Of a DNA stretch of 64,000 bases, positions 28,252 to 37,815 are shown one piece after another. Every line of letters begins with the position of its first letter. Positions within the stretch are counted from its first letter, which is position 1. The translations under genes were made by a program, and so were the position numbers. The DNA is from Cytophagaceae bacterium (GTDB lineage Bacteria > Bacteroidota > Bacteroidia > Cytophagales > Spirosomataceae). The stretch covers positions 1 through 64,000 of the forward strand of contig CANFVE010000014.1 of assembly GCA_947450365.1 (NCBI GenBank). Direction: 5' to 3'. The notes under the pieces are model-generated. The model did no database searches. It was given only the letters and a program-made list of their open reading frames with translations, and was not told the origin of the DNA.

Positions 28252-29259
28252 ATGATACATTTTGATCCTTCGAGTAATAAACCGAAATACCAACAATTAA
28301 TCGATAGCATCATCGACGCTATTGATTCTGGTGAGTTTGAACGAGGAAAACAACTACCTTCCATCAATGTAGTAGCCAATGAATTTAACATGGCACGCAT
28401 GACTGTAACAAAAGCCTATGATGAATTACGAGAACGAGGCTTAATTACTTCTCACCATGGCAAAGGATTTTATGTAGCGAGTACCGATACACGTAGTAAC
28501 CTACACGTATTCATTTTAATGGATGCCTTGACCCCATATAAAGAAATTCTATTAGAGAGTATTTTAACCCATTTAGGTGAAGGAGTTACCCATTCCTTAT
28601 TCTTCCATTATCACGATATTCAGGTATTTGAAAACCTAATAAATAATAATTTAGGCAAGTTTAATCATTACATCATATTACCCCATTTTAATATAAGTGT
28701 GTCTAAAATCATTTCAAAAATCCCAAAAGATAAATTATTGATATTAGACATAGATGTGAAGGAATTTTCAAGTGATTACGCAATCTTGTACCAAAATTTT
28801 GAAAAAAACATGTACCAAGGCCTAAATACATGTGCGGAAAAAATTAAAAAGTATGAAAGTATAAACTTGGTATTAAGTCAAAAAAGTTTTCAATATACCC
28901 CAAAAGGGATCATCAAAGGATTCACTAAATTCTGTGAGGAAAAATCAATCCCTCATGATATCATTCCAGATTTAGAGGCCGAAATTGACTTAAAAGAAAA
29001 TCAGGCTTATATCGTTTTTAGAGAATTTGACCTTATAAAAATGATCAATTGGGCTACTAAAAAACAATGGACATTCGGAAAGCATATCGGGGTTTTATCC
29101 TACGATGACACACCTTTAAAAGAGATCATTTCGGAAGGGATTTCAGTCATATCCAATAACTTTTCTTTAATGGGTAAACGCGCTGCCGAAATGATTTTAA
29201 ATAAAGAAAAAGGCCGTTTTTCGAATGAATTTTATTTTGAGGATCGGTGCTCCTTATAA
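28252..29259 (+). CDS. GntR-family regulator with LacI-like ligand-binding domain
   Basis: This 335-residue protein joins a GntR winged helix (about 1-75, KQLPSINVVANEFNMARMTV and GLITSHHGKGFYV) to a periplasmic-binding-protein-like domain (about 80-330) as found in sugar-responsive regulators. It follows the sugar porter by 5 bp, so it probably controls its own operon in response to the imported sugar. No convincing operator palindrome was identified near the operon start. The 3' end overlaps the convergent GNAT gene by 6 bp. Confidence 0.89.
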   Translation: MIHFDPSSNKPKYQQLIDSIIDAIDSGEFERGKQLPSINVVANEFNMARMTVTKAYDELRERGLITSHHGKGFYVASTDTRSNLHVFILMDALTPYKEILLESILTHLGEGVTHSLFFHYHDIQVFENLINNNLGKFNHYIILPHFNISVSKIISKIPKDKLLILDIDVKEFSSDYAILYQNFEKNMYQGLNTCAEKIKKYESINLVLSQKSFQYTPKGIIKGFTKFCEEKSIPHDIIPDLEAEIDLKENQAYIVFREFDLIKMINWATKKQWTFGKHIGVLSYDDTPLKEIISEGISVISNNFSLMGKRAAEMILNKEKGRFSNEFYFEDRCSL

Positions 29260-29706
29260 ATCCAAATGAACATTTAACCATTCGCCGTCTAGCCTAACTC
29301 CGTATTGTTCATAAAATTTAATCGCAGGCTCGTTCCAATCCAACACTTGCCACATCATTCCACTCGATTTTGTCCGTTTAGCCTCTTCAATCGTGGCTTC
29401 AATTAAAATTTTACCATAGCCTTTCCCTCTGTATTCTTCTTTAACAAATAGATCTTCTAAATAAAACCGTTTGCCTTTCCAAGTTGAAAATCGATAATAC
29501 CACAGCGCAAAACCTGCTAAATTTTCACCTTCAAATAATAAAAAACAATCGAATAAAGGATTTTCTTTAAATCCATTGGCTTCATAATCTGCCTCGGTGG
29601 CAGTTATTTCATGAGGGGCTTTTTCGAAAATAGCCAGTTCTTTCACGAGGGAAAAAATGAACGGAATATCTGATTTTTCAGCTCTTCGTACAATGTAATT
29701 ATCCAT
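29254..29706 (-). CDS. GNAT-family N-acetyltransferase
   Basis: This 150-residue protein has the acetyl-CoA-binding motif A of GNAT enzymes, LFVKEEYRGKGYGKILIEA (about 89-107). The late motif WNEPAIKFYEQYGVRLDGEW resembles spermidine/diamine acetyltransferases. The substrate remains open; a diamine is plausible given the polyamine genes near 50000. Its start overlaps the end of rluD by 8 bp, suggesting cotranscription. Confidence 0.88.
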   Translation of the reverse strand: MDNYIVRRAEKSDIPFIFSLVKELAIFEKAPHEITATEADYEANGFKENPLFDCFLLFEGENLAGFALWYYRFSTWKGKRFYLEDLFVKEEYRGKGYGKILIEATIEEAKRTKSSGMMWQVLDWNEPAIKFYEQYGVRLDGEWLNVHLDL

Positions 29707-30724
29707 GCAATGCTCTTAATTTCGTTAATAATTTAGCCATATCTTGAGGAAAATCCTTTTTAAAATGCATCATTTCTAGAGTTCTTGGATGTTCAAAACC
29801 CAAAGAATAGGCATGTAAAGCTTGTCGCGGACATAGTTTAAACATATTTTCCACGAAGGTCTTAAAATTAGCCATCGTACTCATGTATTTAATTTTATCA
29901 CCCCCATACGAGGCATCCGAAATTAGGGGATGCCCCATCGATAATGCATGTGCACGAATTTGATGCGTACGACCTGTCTCCAAATTGAATTTTAATAAGG
30001 AACAAAAACCAAAGGATTCAATCAATTCATAATGCGATATGGCTAATTTACCTTCCTCAGCGTCTTCCGGCAGCATGGTCATTACCTTTCTGTCTTTGGG
30101 ATTTCGTGTTATTTTTCCTCGCAATGTACCCTTCTCAAGTTTCGGAACTCCCCAAACAATAGCATAATACGTTCTTTCGATACTATGATCGAAAAACTGT
30201 TTGGCTAAATAGGTTAAGGCAAATTCGGATTTGGCTACTACTAGAAGTCCTGACGTATCCTTATCGATTCGATGCACTAAACCAGGTCGGATAGACTTTT
30301 GACCGGGTAATTGTTGGCAGTGGTATAACAACGCATTCACCAAAGTACCCGACCAATTTCCATGAGCCGGATGTACCACCATTCCCGGTTCTTTATTAAC
30401 TAAAATGATATCATCGTCCTCATAAATAATATCAACTGGTATATTTTCCGGATAAACCTCTGTATCACGTGGAGGATGAGAAAATGAAACTGAAATTTGA
30501 TCAAAAGGCTTAACGCGATAATTCGATTTAATTTGCAGATGATTTACCTTCACCGAACCGGCCTCAATCCCTACTTGTATTTTCGATCGGCTCGCATTGG
30601 AAATTTTTAACAATAAATATTTATCTATTCTGAGTAATTGCTGACCTTTGTCCACGACAAAATTGAAATGCTCAAATAAGTCATCTTCGGAATCAAGCGG
30701 ATATAAAGTAGGATCTATGGACAT
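29699..30724 (-). CDS. rluD: RluD-type 23S rRNA pseudouridine synthase
   Basis: This 341-residue enzyme isomerises uridines in 23S rRNA. An N-terminal S4 RNA-binding domain (about 30-80, LLRIDKYLLLKI) is followed by the synthase core. The catalytic Asp lies in VHRIDKDTSGLLVVAKS, and RTHQIRAHALSMGHPLISD supports the RluA/RluD family. No alternative Met lies nearby, so the ATG at 30724 is used, overlapping the 5' end of the divergent desulfhydrase gene. RluC is a less likely alternative. Confidence 0.9.
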   Translation of the reverse strand: MSIDPTLYPLDSEDDLFEHFNFVVDKGQQLLRIDKYLLLKISNASRSKIQVGIEAGSVKVNHLQIKSNYRVKPFDQISVSFSHPPRDTEVYPENIPVDIIYEDDDIILVNKEPGMVVHPAHGNWSGTLVNALLYHCQQLPGQKSIRPGLVHRIDKDTSGLLVVAKSEFALTYLAKQFFDHSIERTYYAIVWGVPKLEKGTLRGKITRNPKDRKVMTMLPEDAEEGKLAISHYELIESFGFCSLLKFNLETGRTHQIRAHALSMGHPLISDASYGGDKIKYMSTMANFKTFVENMFKLCPRQALHAYSLGFEHPRTLEMMHFKKDFPQDMAKLLTKLRALHG

Positions 30725-31604
30725 AGAAAAATTTCAACAAATACACTTACAAATACCCAGTCCATTACATGAAATCCATGATTCCTTATGGTCAGAGCAA
30801 AATATTCGAATTTTTATCAAACGAGATGATTTAATTCATCCCATCATTTCAGGTAATAAATGGCGCAAATTAAATGAATATATTCGGTTAGCCCAACAAA
30901 CACCAGACTATTCCCTACTTAGTTTTGGCGGCGCCTTCTCGAATCACCTATATTCCCTCGCTTATGTCGGGTATGTCATGGGTATAAAGACTATTGGAAT
31001 AATTCGCGGAGAGGAATTAAACATTCAAAGCAACCCCTATTTGATTCAAATGAATCAATGGGGAATGAATTTACATTTTATATCAAGAGATGCCTATCGA
31101 AAAAAGGAAATACCTACTCAGCTAGGAGAAATTAGATTCATTTTAATTCCAGAAGGGGGATATGGTAAATTAGGTTTAAAAGGAATGAAAGACCTAAGTT
31201 CAGAAATCATGCAAGAAATAAAACCTGATTATTTGATTACCGCACTCGGTACAGGTACCACTGCATTAGGCCTAATCCAATCTTATAATATCAAAACAAT
31301 TGGGATTTTAACTCTAAAAAATAAAAAAGAAATTGAAGAGCATATCATTGAACATGCTATAAATGCCGAAAATTTAGACCTTCATACGGTCTATGTTTTT
31401 GATAAATACGCGAAAAGCCATGATTTTTTAGATACTTTTTGTGCGCTATTTGAAACATCTCATCAAATAAAAATAGAGCCCATATACACCGGAAGGATGT
31501 TCTATGGACTCTATGATTTATTAAAAAAGAAATATTTTGAATCGGGCTCAACAATCGTCGCCTTACATACAGGCGGCATCAAATTAACCGACGGAGCCTT
31601 CTAA
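30717..31604 (+). CDS. D-cysteine desulfhydrase / ACC deaminase family PLP enzyme
   Basis: This 295-residue fold-type II PLP enzyme has the lysine motif SGNKWRKL (PLP Lys) and [15 protein letters not shown] for cofactor and substrate binding, and a C-terminal HTGGI. The family includes D-cysteine desulfhydrase and 1-aminocyclopropane-1-carboxylate deaminase; sequence alone does not separate them. I use the ATG at 30717; the longer frame starting at 30648 would lie inside rluD. The 3' end overlaps sufB by 21 bp. Confidence 0.88.
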   Translation: MDIEKFQQIHLQIPSPLHEIHDSLWSEQNIRIFIKRDDLIHPIISGNKWRKLNEYIRLAQQTPDYSLLSFGGAFSNHLYSLAYVGYVMGIKTIGIIRGEELNIQSNPYLIQMNQWGMNLHFISRDAYRKKEIPTQLGEIRFILIPEGGYGKLGLKGMKDLSSEIMQEIKPDYLITALGTGTTALGLIQSYNIKTIGILTLKNKKEIEEHIIEHAINAENLDLHTVYVFDKYAKSHDFLDTFCALFETSHQIKIEPIYTGRMFYGLYDLLKKKYFESGSTIVALHTGGIKLTDGAF

Positions 31605-33032
31605 AGAAATAGCTAATAACTTTTGGGCTTCCACTGCGAATTCCATGGGCAATTGATTCAATACTTCCTTCGCGTATCCATTTACTATTAACGCAATAGC
31701 TGTTTCAGAGGAAAGACCTCGCTGATTGCAATAAAATATTTGATCTTCGCCAATTTTAGAGGTCGTTGCTTCATGTTCTACTGACGCTGTATTATTTTTA
31801 ACCTCCAAATAGGGAAACGTATGTGCCCCACAGGTATCCCCTAATAATAAAGAATCGCATTGTGAAAAGTTCTTAGCTTTATCCGCTCTTTTACTGATTT
31901 GCACTAAACCACGATAAGAATTTTGTGAAAATCCAGCCGAAATACCTTTAGAAACAATTCGAGATTTGGTGCCTTTGCCCAAATGGATCATTTTGGTTCC
32001 TGTATCTGCTTGCTGGTAATTATTTGTAACCGCAACTGAATAAAATTCTCCAATGGAATAATCCCCTTTCAGGACCACAGATGGGTATTTCCAGGTTACT
32101 GCCGAACCTGTTTCGACCTGGGTCCAAGATAATTTCGCATGAGCCCCGTCACAAATTCCACGTTTGGTCACAAAATTATATATCCCTCCTTTTCCTTCTT
32201 TATCTCCTGGGTACCAGTTTTGAACTGTTGAATATTTAACCTCAGCACCAGCATGAACAAATATTTCGACTACCGCAGCATGCAACTGATTTTCATCCCG
32301 CATAGGCGCCGTACAGCCTTCTAAATAACTGACATAGGATTCATCTTCGGCAACGATTAAGGTACGTTCAAATTGACCAGTTCCAGAAGCATTAATCCTG
32401 AAATAAGTTGATAATTCCATCGGGCAACGAACACCTTTGGGAATAAAACAAAAAGATCCATCTGAAAATACCGCAGAATTAAGGGCAGCAAAGAAATTAT
32501 CCTTGACGGGAACAACACTTCCCAAATACTTTTTTATTAATTCAGGATGTTCCTGAACCGCTTCCGAAATGGAACAAAAAATAACACCCTTTTCGGCTAA
32601 AGTATCTTTAAACGTCGTTGCAACAGATACTGAATCAATGACCGCATCCACGGCAACATTCGATAAACGCTTTTGTTCATCCAAACTTATGCCTAATTTT
32701 TCAAAGGTTCTGCGAAGTTCAGGATCGATTTCGTCTAATGAATTTAACTGCTTCTTTTGAACAGGCGCAGAATAATATTTTAGGGATTGATAGTCCGTTG
32801 GCGTATACGCCACATTCGCCCAGGTAGGTTGTTTTAGGGTCAACCAATGTCTGAATGCTGCTAAACGCCATTCCAACATCCATTCAGGCTCATTTTTCTT
32901 TTTCGAAATAAAATGAATAATGGATTCATCCAATCCTACGGGAGCCTCATCCGTTTCAAAAAAAGACTCAAAACCATATTTATAATCTGATGAAGTAACC
33001 TCTTGTAAAATCTCGTCTACCTTTTCTGCCAT
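31584..33032 (-). CDS. sufB: Fe-S cluster assembly scaffold SufB
   Basis: This 482-residue SufB is part of the SufBCD scaffold that builds Fe-S clusters. Characteristic regions include [25 protein letters not shown]-like central beta-helix segments, YLEGCTAPM, and the conserved late [16 protein letters not shown]. It is followed by a convergent gene, so sufC, sufD and sufS are not downstream here. A candidate promoter lies about 22-29 bp upstream. Confidence 0.95.
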   Translation of the reverse strand: MAEKVDEILQEVTSSDYKYGFESFFETDEAPVGLDESIIHFISKKKNEPEWMLEWRLAAFRHWLTLKQPTWANVAYTPTDYQSLKYYSAPVQKKQLNSLDEIDPELRRTFEKLGISLDEQKRLSNVAVDAVIDSVSVATTFKDTLAEKGVIFCSISEAVQEHPELIKKYLGSVVPVKDNFFAALNSAVFSDGSFCFIPKGVRCPMELSTYFRINASGTGQFERTLIVAEDESYVSYLEGCTAPMRDENQLHAAVVEIFVHAGAEVKYSTVQNWYPGDKEGKGGIYNFVTKRGICDGAHAKLSWTQVETGSAVTWKYPSVVLKGDYSIGEFYSVAVTNNYQQADTGTKMIHLGKGTKSRIVSKGISAGFSQNSYRGLVQISKRADKAKNFSQCDSLLLGDTCGAHTFPYLEVKNNTASVEHEATTSKIGEDQIFYCNQRGLSSETAIALIVNGYAKEVLNQLPMEFAVEAQKLLAISLEGSVG

Positions 33033-33053
33033 GATGTATCAATAAAATATATA

Positions 33054-33061
33054 CAAAATTA
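33054..33061 (-). promoter_or_regulatory. Candidate -7 element for sufB
   Basis: On the minus strand TAATTTTG matches TANNTTTG, about 22 bases before the sufB start. A TTTG lies upstream but only 16 bp away, shorter than the usual 19-21, so this is moderate support at best. Confidence 0.35.
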
Positions 33062-33112
33062 CAAAATTGATTTCATCCAAACATCCATTTATTTAGAACT
33101 ATTCTTAATAAA

Positions 33113-33577
33113 TTAAAATAATGGTGTATTTCGGATAAGGCTTTCTTGTAAGGATATAAATGTTTCGGTTCGTTGGATGCCGGTAACCCGTTGAATTTTA
33201 TCGTGTAAAACCTCGCGTAGATGCTGGGTATCCCGACAAATAATTTTGGCAAAAATGGAATAAATACCTGTTGTATAATGAATATTGACAACTTCTGGGA
33301 TTTTTTCTAATTGTTTAGCCACATCCTCATATAATGAGCTTTTATCAAGATAGATACCCAAAAATGCGCTGATATCCCAACCAATTTTAGAATAGTCAAT
33401 TAGTAATTGTGCACCTTTTACGATACCTAAAGATTCCATTTTTTTCATACGAACGTGAACCGTTCCACCTGAAACATCCAATCTTTGGCCTATTTCTGTA
33501 TAAGGTAAATTAGCGTCAGCCACTAATATTTCCAATATTTTAAAGTCAAGAGGATCTAAATCAAATTTTCGTTCCAT
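33113..33577 (-). CDS. Lrp/AsnC-family transcriptional regulator
   Basis: This 154-residue protein has an N-terminal winged HTH (LDFKILEILVADANLPYTEIGQRLDVSGGTVHVR in the family pattern, about 8-40) and a C-terminal ligand-binding RAM domain (about 65-145). Such proteins sense amino acids and form octamers that control transport or metabolism. It lies 80 bp upstream of sufB on the same strand, and both are transcribed leftward. Its target genes cannot be told here. Confidence 0.92.
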   Translation of the reverse strand: MERKFDLDPLDFKILEILVADANLPYTEIGQRLDVSGGTVHVRMKKMESLGIVKGAQLLIDYSKIGWDISAFLGIYLDKSSLYEDVAKQLEKIPEVVNIHYTTGIYSIFAKIICRDTQHLREVLHDKIQRVTGIQRTETFISLQESLIRNTPLF

Positions 33578-33621
33578 GTAAATTTTTCAAAGATTAGGTC
33601 AATTATTTAAAAAAGATTTAG

Positions 33622-33629
33622 CAAAAGTA
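33622..33629 (-). promoter_or_regulatory. Candidate -7 element for the Lrp/AsnC gene
   Basis: On the minus strand TACTTTTG matches TANNTTTG 45 bases before the Lrp/AsnC start. No TTTG is seen at the -33 distance. It is back-to-back with the promoter of the tRNA-like gene. Confidence 0.35.
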
Positions 33630-33646
33630 TATTTTTTTTAAAATAT

Positions 33647-33678
33647 TTTGAATTTATAAAAATACCTATTTATATTTG
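33647..33678 (+). promoter_or_regulatory. Promoter of the tRNA-like gene
   Basis: TTTG (33647-33650), 20 bp, then TATATTTG (33671-33678): a full match to the Bacteroidota -33/-7 consensus. The expected start is near 33685, about 30 bases before the tRNA-like sequence. Confidence 0.7.
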
Positions 33679-33713
33679 CACACACAATAATTACAAAGGT
33701 AGTTATTTTTCAC

Positions 33714-33856
33714 TGTAGGGTGATGAAATTGGCAGACGTGCCCTCCTGTCTCGGGGGTGATGAATCTAGGATAAACGCGGCATAATGGGTTGACCACTAA
33801 GTTAGTTCTGTGTCGTGGCTAACTACATCTTGGAGGTTCGAATCCTTCTCCTACAG
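33714..33856 (+). tRNA. Atypical type II tRNA-like gene, GTC at anticodon position
   Basis: A 143-nt RNA with a cloverleaf core: acceptor TGTAGGG/TCCTACA, a leucine-like D-arm with GG, anticodon stem CCCTC/GGGGG around loop CTGTCTC (GTC at 33748-33750), T-stem GGAGG/CCTTC with loop TTCGAAT, discriminator G, no CCA. C33713 can pair with G33856, giving an 8-bp acceptor. The 74-nt variable region (33758-33831) is far longer than usual. It appears folded: GATG (33759-33762) pairs with CATC (33826-33829), and 33789-33797 pairs with 33815-33823. Its own promoter and terminator flank it. GTC is an aspartate anticodon, yet the body is of leucine/serine type, so the charged amino acid, if any, is unknown. 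Confidence 0.6.
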
Positions 33857-33901
33857 CATTTTAATTAATTAGTTTTTAGTTTGTTGATGAAGTGTAATGT
33901 T

Positions 33902-33932
33902 AAAAGCAATTCTATTTTAGGATTGCTTTTTT
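33902..33932 (+). terminator. Rho-independent terminator after the tRNA-like gene
   Basis: AAAAGCAAT (33902-33910) pairs with ATTGCTTTT (33922-33930), and four further inner pairs leave a TTT loop, giving a 13-bp stem. It is followed by T residues. It closes the transcript begun at about 33685. Confidence 0.85.
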
Positions 33933-33949
33933 ATTTGAATATTACTCTA

Positions 33950-33957
33950 TAAATTTG
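33950..33957 (+). promoter_or_regulatory. Candidate -7 element for the peroxiredoxin gene
   Basis: TAAATTTG matches TANNTTTG, 32 bases before the ATG at 33989. No TTTG is found at the proper -33 spacing. Confidence 0.4.
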
Positions 33958-33988
33958 ATAGAATATTTCACTATTAAATACAAAAGCT

Positions 33989-34624
33989 ATGTCATTACGA
34001 TTAGGAGATATCGCGCCAGATTTTCAAGCGGATACAACGCAAGGACCCATTTCATTTCATGATTGGATTGGTAATTCATGGGTATTATTTTTTAGCCATC
34101 CAGCAGACTTCACCCCTGTTTGTACAACGGAATTAGGTAAGACAGCATTATTGCACGGGGAATTTGAAAAAAGAGGAGTAAAAGCAATTGCTATTTCAGT
34201 GGATTCGTTGGACTCACACAATAAATGGGTGCCGGATATTGAGGAAGTGAATCATGTTGAGATGAATTTTCCAATCATTGCCGACCCAGAAAAAAAAGTG
34301 GCCATATTATATGATATGATTCATCCAAATGCGTCAGAAAAGGCAACGGTTCGTTCAGTATTCATTATTGGGCCTGATAAAAAAATCAAATTGACACTTA
34401 CCTATCCGGCGTCTACAGGTCGTAATTTTAATGAAATATTACGTGTGATTGATTCTTTACAATTAACGGCTAATTACCAAGTAGCTACACCAGCCGATTG
34501 GAATTATGGTGAAGATGTAATCATTACACCTGCAGTTTCGAACGAGGATGCTGTTGCTAAATTTCCAAAAGGATTTACATCCGTAAAACCTTACCTGCGG
34601 AAAACGCCTCAACCGAATTTATAG
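33989..34624 (+). CDS. 1-Cys peroxiredoxin (Prx6 type)
   Basis: This 211-residue peroxidase carries the catalytic cysteine in HPADFTPVCTTELG (about residue 47) and the conserved Arg in ATVRSVFIIGPD. The C-terminal extension of about 50 residues is typical of the Prx6 subfamily, which lacks an internal resolving cysteine. It reduces hydrogen peroxide or lipid peroxides in the cytoplasm. It stands alone between a terminator upstream and another downstream, so it is monocistronic. Confidence 0.92.
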   Translation: MSLRLGDIAPDFQADTTQGPISFHDWIGNSWVLFFSHPADFTPVCTTELGKTALLHGEFEKRGVKAIAISVDSLDSHNKWVPDIEEVNHVEMNFPIIADPEKKVAILYDMIHPNASEKATVRSVFIIGPDKKIKLTLTYPASTGRNFNEILRVIDSLQLTANYQVATPADWNYGEDVIITPAVSNEDAVAKFPKGFTSVKPYLRKTPQPNL

Positions 34625-34643
34625 ATAAGATAAAAACATTAAC

Positions 34644-34678
34644 AATGGGAAGCAATTAACTTGTCTTCCCATTTTTAT
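34644..34678 (+). terminator. Rho-independent terminator after the peroxiredoxin gene
   Basis: ATGGGAAG (34645-34652) pairs with CTTCCCAT (34665-34672) around a 12-base loop, then TTTTATTT. Confidence 0.75.
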
Positions 34679-34693
34679 TTACCCATACACTTG

Positions 34694-34701
34694 TATTTTT
34701 G
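34694..34701 (+). promoter_or_regulatory. Candidate -7 element for pgi
   Basis: TATTTTTG matches TANNTTTG 19 bases before the ATG at 34721. A TTTT 18 bp upstream could act as a weak -33. The element argues against an upstream start at 34661. Confidence 0.5.
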
Positions 34702-34720
34702 TATAAAAAGAAACCAACGT

Positions 34721-36367
34721 ATGCTATTAACCAAAAACTTCACAGAGACTTCCGCCTATCAAGCCCTATCAGCCGATTATAAACGCCTCGAAAATAGCCA
34801 CTTAAAAGATTTATTTGCGACTGATTCAAGACGAGCTGAAAAATACAAATTGTTATTTCAGGATATTTATTTTGATTTTTCAAAAAATATAATTGACGAA
34901 AAAACATTCCAGCATTTAATTGAATTGGCCAACGAATGTGGTTTACATGAAGCCATTCGGTCGCAATTCAGTGGCGATCCAATCAACCAAACCGAAAATA
35001 GAGCTGTTTTACACACGGCGCTTCGGGCCAAAGCCTCAAAGGAAATATTCGTTGGTGGCAAAAACATCATCCCCGTTATCCAGGCTGTTAAAAATCAAAT
35101 GAAATCATTTTCAGATTCTGTCATAGCCGGAAATTGGAAAGGGTATACAGGGAAATCGATTACAGATGTTGTCAATATTGGGATTGGAGGATCTGACCTA
35201 GGTCCCGTGATGGTTACCGAGGCATTAAAAGCCTACAAAACGCATTTGAATTTACATTTTGTAAGCAATGTGGACGGAACGCATATTGCTGAAACATTGA
35301 AAAAGGTTAACCCTGAAACAACACTTTTTTTAATTGCGTCGAAAACGTTTACCACACAAGAAACAATGGCTAATGCATTTTCAGCACGGGATTGGTTCTT
35401 GGGAAATGCCAAAGACATTGCACACGTGTCTAAACATTTCGTCGCTCTTTCAACGAACGCCAAGGAAGTCGCTAATTTTGGTATTGATGTAGCCAATATG
35501 TTCGAGTTTTGGGATTGGGTAGGCGGTCGATATTCTCTATGGTCTGCGATTGGTCTATCCATCTGCCTTTCGATTGGGTACACGAATTTTGAGGCTTTAT
35601 TAGCAGGAGCTCAAGCCATGGATGAGCATTTTGAAACAGCCTCATTCGATCAAAACATTCCCGTTATATTAGGGTTATTGGGTATTTGGTATGTGAATTT
35701 CTTTCATTCAGCTACACACGCCATTTTACCTTATGATCAGTACATGCATCGGTTTGCGGCTTATTTCCAACAAGGAGATATGGAATCCAATGGTAAAACC
35801 GTTGACCGAACAGGAAAGCGAGTTAATTATGCGACAGGACCAGTCATTTGGGGAGAACCAGGAACGAATGGCCAGCACGCATTTTTTCAATTAATTCATC
35901 AAGGATCCCAACTAATTCCCGCTGATTTTATTGCTCCAGCCATTTCTCACAATAAAATTGGTAAACATCATACCCTATTGATGTCCAATTTCTTTGCCCA
36001 AACGGAAGCCTTAATGAATGGAAAAACGAAGGAAATCGTAGTTTCCGAATTAAAAAATGCAAATCTTTCTGATGAGGCGATCGAAAAATTAAGTCCATTT
36101 AAAGTATTTGAAGGTAACAAACCGACCAATTCCTTCCTAGTAAAAAAAATAGATCCGAAAACATTAGGCGCATTAATCGCCATGTATGAACATAAAATCT
36201 TTGTTCAAGGCGTGATTTGGAACATTTTCAGTTATGACCAATGGGGCGTGGAATTAGGCAAACAATTAGCCAATTCGATTTTACCTGAATTGGAAAATGA
36301 GGAAATAGTTAGTAGCCATGATAGCTCAACCAATGCGTTAATAAATCAATTTAAAAACTGGCGTTAG
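34721..36367 (+). CDS. pgi: Glucose-6-phosphate isomerase
   Basis: Pgi interconverts glucose-6-phosphate and fructose-6-phosphate in glycolysis. The 548-residue protein shows [14 protein letters not shown] (about 152), the [10 protein letters not shown] and [15 protein letters not shown] segments, and [18 protein letters not shown] with its active-site region. I chose the ATG at 34721; the longer open frame from 34661 runs through the upstream terminator. Its 3' end overlaps the convergent hisS by 4 bp. Confidence 0.96.
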   Translation: MLLTKNFTETSAYQALSADYKRLENSHLKDLFATDSRRAEKYKLLFQDIYFDFSKNIIDEKTFQHLIELANECGLHEAIRSQFSGDPINQTENRAVLHTALRAKASKEIFVGGKNIIPVIQAVKNQMKSFSDSVIAGNWKGYTGKSITDVVNIGIGGSDLGPVMVTEALKAYKTHLNLHFVSNVDGTHIAETLKKVNPETTLFLIASKTFTTQETMANAFSARDWFLGNAKDIAHVSKHFVALSTNAKEVANFGIDVANMFEFWDWVGGRYSLWSAIGLSICLSIGYTNFEALLAGAQAMDEHFETASFDQNIPVILGLLGIWYVNFFHSATHAILPYDQYMHRFAAYFQQGDMESNGKTVDRTGKRVNYATGPVIWGEPGTNGQHAFFQLIHQGSQLIPADFIAPAISHNKIGKHHTLLMSNFFAQTEALMNGKTKEIVVSELKNANLSDEAIEKLSPFKVFEGNKPTNSFLVKKIDPKTLGALIAMYEHKIFVQGVIWNIFSYDQWGVELGKQLANSILPELENEEIVSSHDSSTNALINQFKNWR

Positions 36368-37725
36368 GCCTTAATTAATTGGATTAGTCTTGAAATGGAG
36401 ATCAATTGTTGGTCTCCATTTTTCATATCCTTCAAGGAAATCTGATTGTTTTTCAGTTCCTCATCCCCTATTACAGCCACAAATGGAATTTCTTTTTTAT
36501 CTGCGAACTCGAAGGATTTTTTAATCTTGGTAACATCCGGATACACCTCAGCTTTAATCCCTTCCTTTCGTAATACATTACAATACGTAAATGCCTGTCT
36601 TTGACCTTCAGCAGAAAAATAGGTGAAAAGTATTTGACTGCCACTGGCGTTTAATGCAGGAAACAAACCTAATGTTTCCATGACATCTAATATCCGTTCA
36701 ATTCCAAAGGAAATACCCACACCAGACATGTTTGGCAATCCAAATGAACTGGTTAAATCATCATATCGACCACCGCCAACGATACTTCCAAACGGAACAT
36801 CTTGCGCCTTACCTTCATAGATCAAACCCGTGTAATACGAAAGTCCACGAGCTAATGTTATCTCAAATATTAAATTATCATTTGAAAATCCATTGGTTTC
36901 AGAAAGATTTAGGACGGTTTGAATTTCCTTTAATCCTTGTTGACCTATCTCAGAATTCTTAAAATAAACGGCTAAATATTCGATTTTTTCTTGATTCATT
37001 CCTGAAAATGATATCATTGATTTGATGGACTCACATTGATCGATTGAGAAACCCTTGTCAATTAGTTCCTGATTAACAGCATCCCAACCTACCTTATCTA
37101 ATTTATCTAAGGCAACAGCAAAATCAACAAATTGATTTTGTAATCCCAGAGAATCCACCATGCCCATCAGAACTTTGCGTGAATTAATCAATAAATTCGT
37201 TTTAAGTCGGAGACTTGAAAAAATAGATTGAAATAACGCGATGAGTTCCGCCTCATTAACCAATGAATCAGAACCGATGATATCGGCATCACATTGATAA
37301 AACTCGCGATAACGACCTTTCTGTGGTCTATCTGCGCGCCAAACCGGTTGAATTTGGTACCGACGAAATGGAAAAGCTAATTCATTTCGATTCATCGAAA
37401 CATACCGAGCAAAAGGAACTGTCAAGTCGTAACGAAGGCCTTTTTCGGCTAATTTAGGCAAGGTTTTTTTTGACCCGGCAACTAAATCCTCCGGAGAGAT
37501 ATCCTTTAAATAATTGCCCGAGTTTAAAATTTTAAATAACAATTGATCTCCCTCTTCCCCATACTTACCAGTTAACGTATTTAAATTCTCGATCGACGGG
37601 GTTTCAATCGCTTGAAAACCAAATTCAACAAAATGCTTTTTGATGATATCAAAAACATAATTCCGTTTGGCCATTTCTTTGGGGCCAAAATCACGTGTAC
37701 CTCTTGCGTTACTTGGTTTTTGCAT
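36364..37725 (-). CDS. hisS: Histidyl-tRNA synthetase
   Basis: This class II aminoacyl-tRNA synthetase is 453 residues long. Motif 2 is seen in [27 protein letters not shown], and the histidine-specific [13 protein letters not shown] and VGGGRYDDL segments follow. The C-terminal domain (about 355-450) binds the anticodon. The protein starts [19 protein letters not shown]. The start lies about 90 bp from the divergent small basic protein gene, so both promoters share that space. Confidence 0.96.
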   Translation of the reverse strand: MQKPSNARGTRDFGPKEMAKRNYVFDIIKKHFVEFGFQAIETPSIENLNTLTGKYGEEGDQLLFKILNSGNYLKDISPEDLVAGSKKTLPKLAEKGLRYDLTVPFARYVSMNRNELAFPFRRYQIQPVWRADRPQKGRYREFYQCDADIIGSDSLVNEAELIALFQSIFSSLRLKTNLLINSRKVLMGMVDSLGLQNQFVDFAVALDKLDKVGWDAVNQELIDKGFSIDQCESIKSMISFSGMNQEKIEYLAVYFKNSEIGQQGLKEIQTVLNLSETNGFSNDNLIFEITLARGLSYYTGLIYEGKAQDVPFGSIVGGGRYDDLTSSFGLPNMSGVGISFGIERILDVMETLGLFPALNASGSQILFTYFSAEGQRQAFTYCNVLRKEGIKAEVYPDVTKIKKSFEFADKKEIPFVAVIGDEELKNNQISLKDMKNGDQQLISISRLIQLIKA

Positions 37726-37765
37726 AATTTTAAAAAAACAAAATTAATTAATTATGTCTAATATT

Positions 37766-37796
37766 TTTGATAAATAGCTGATATTACCTATTTTTG
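37766..37796 (+). promoter_or_regulatory. Promoter of the 47-residue basic protein gene
   Basis: TTTG (37766-37769), 19 bp, then TATTTTTG (37789-37796) match the Bacteroidota -33/-7 consensus. The expected start is about 15 bases before the ATG. Confidence 0.75.
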
Positions 37797-37815
37797 CAAA
37801 CCTAATTTTAAAGAC

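Noticed and set aside
33723-33785. A 20-codon frame (MKLADVPSCLGG... ending AA-stop) inside the tRNA-like gene, reminiscent of a tmRNA tag
   Set aside because: It coincides exactly with the D-arm, anticodon arm and variable region of the cloverleaf, and no tmRNA pseudoknots or tmRNA tRNA-like domain order are seen. It is best explained by chance.
33758-33831. Group I intron in the tRNA-like gene
   Set aside because: The insert is only 74 nt, lies in the variable region and not the anticodon loop, and has no intron core motifs.
34661-34720. Upstream start for pgi
   Set aside because: The extension reads through the previous terminator and the -7 promoter element.
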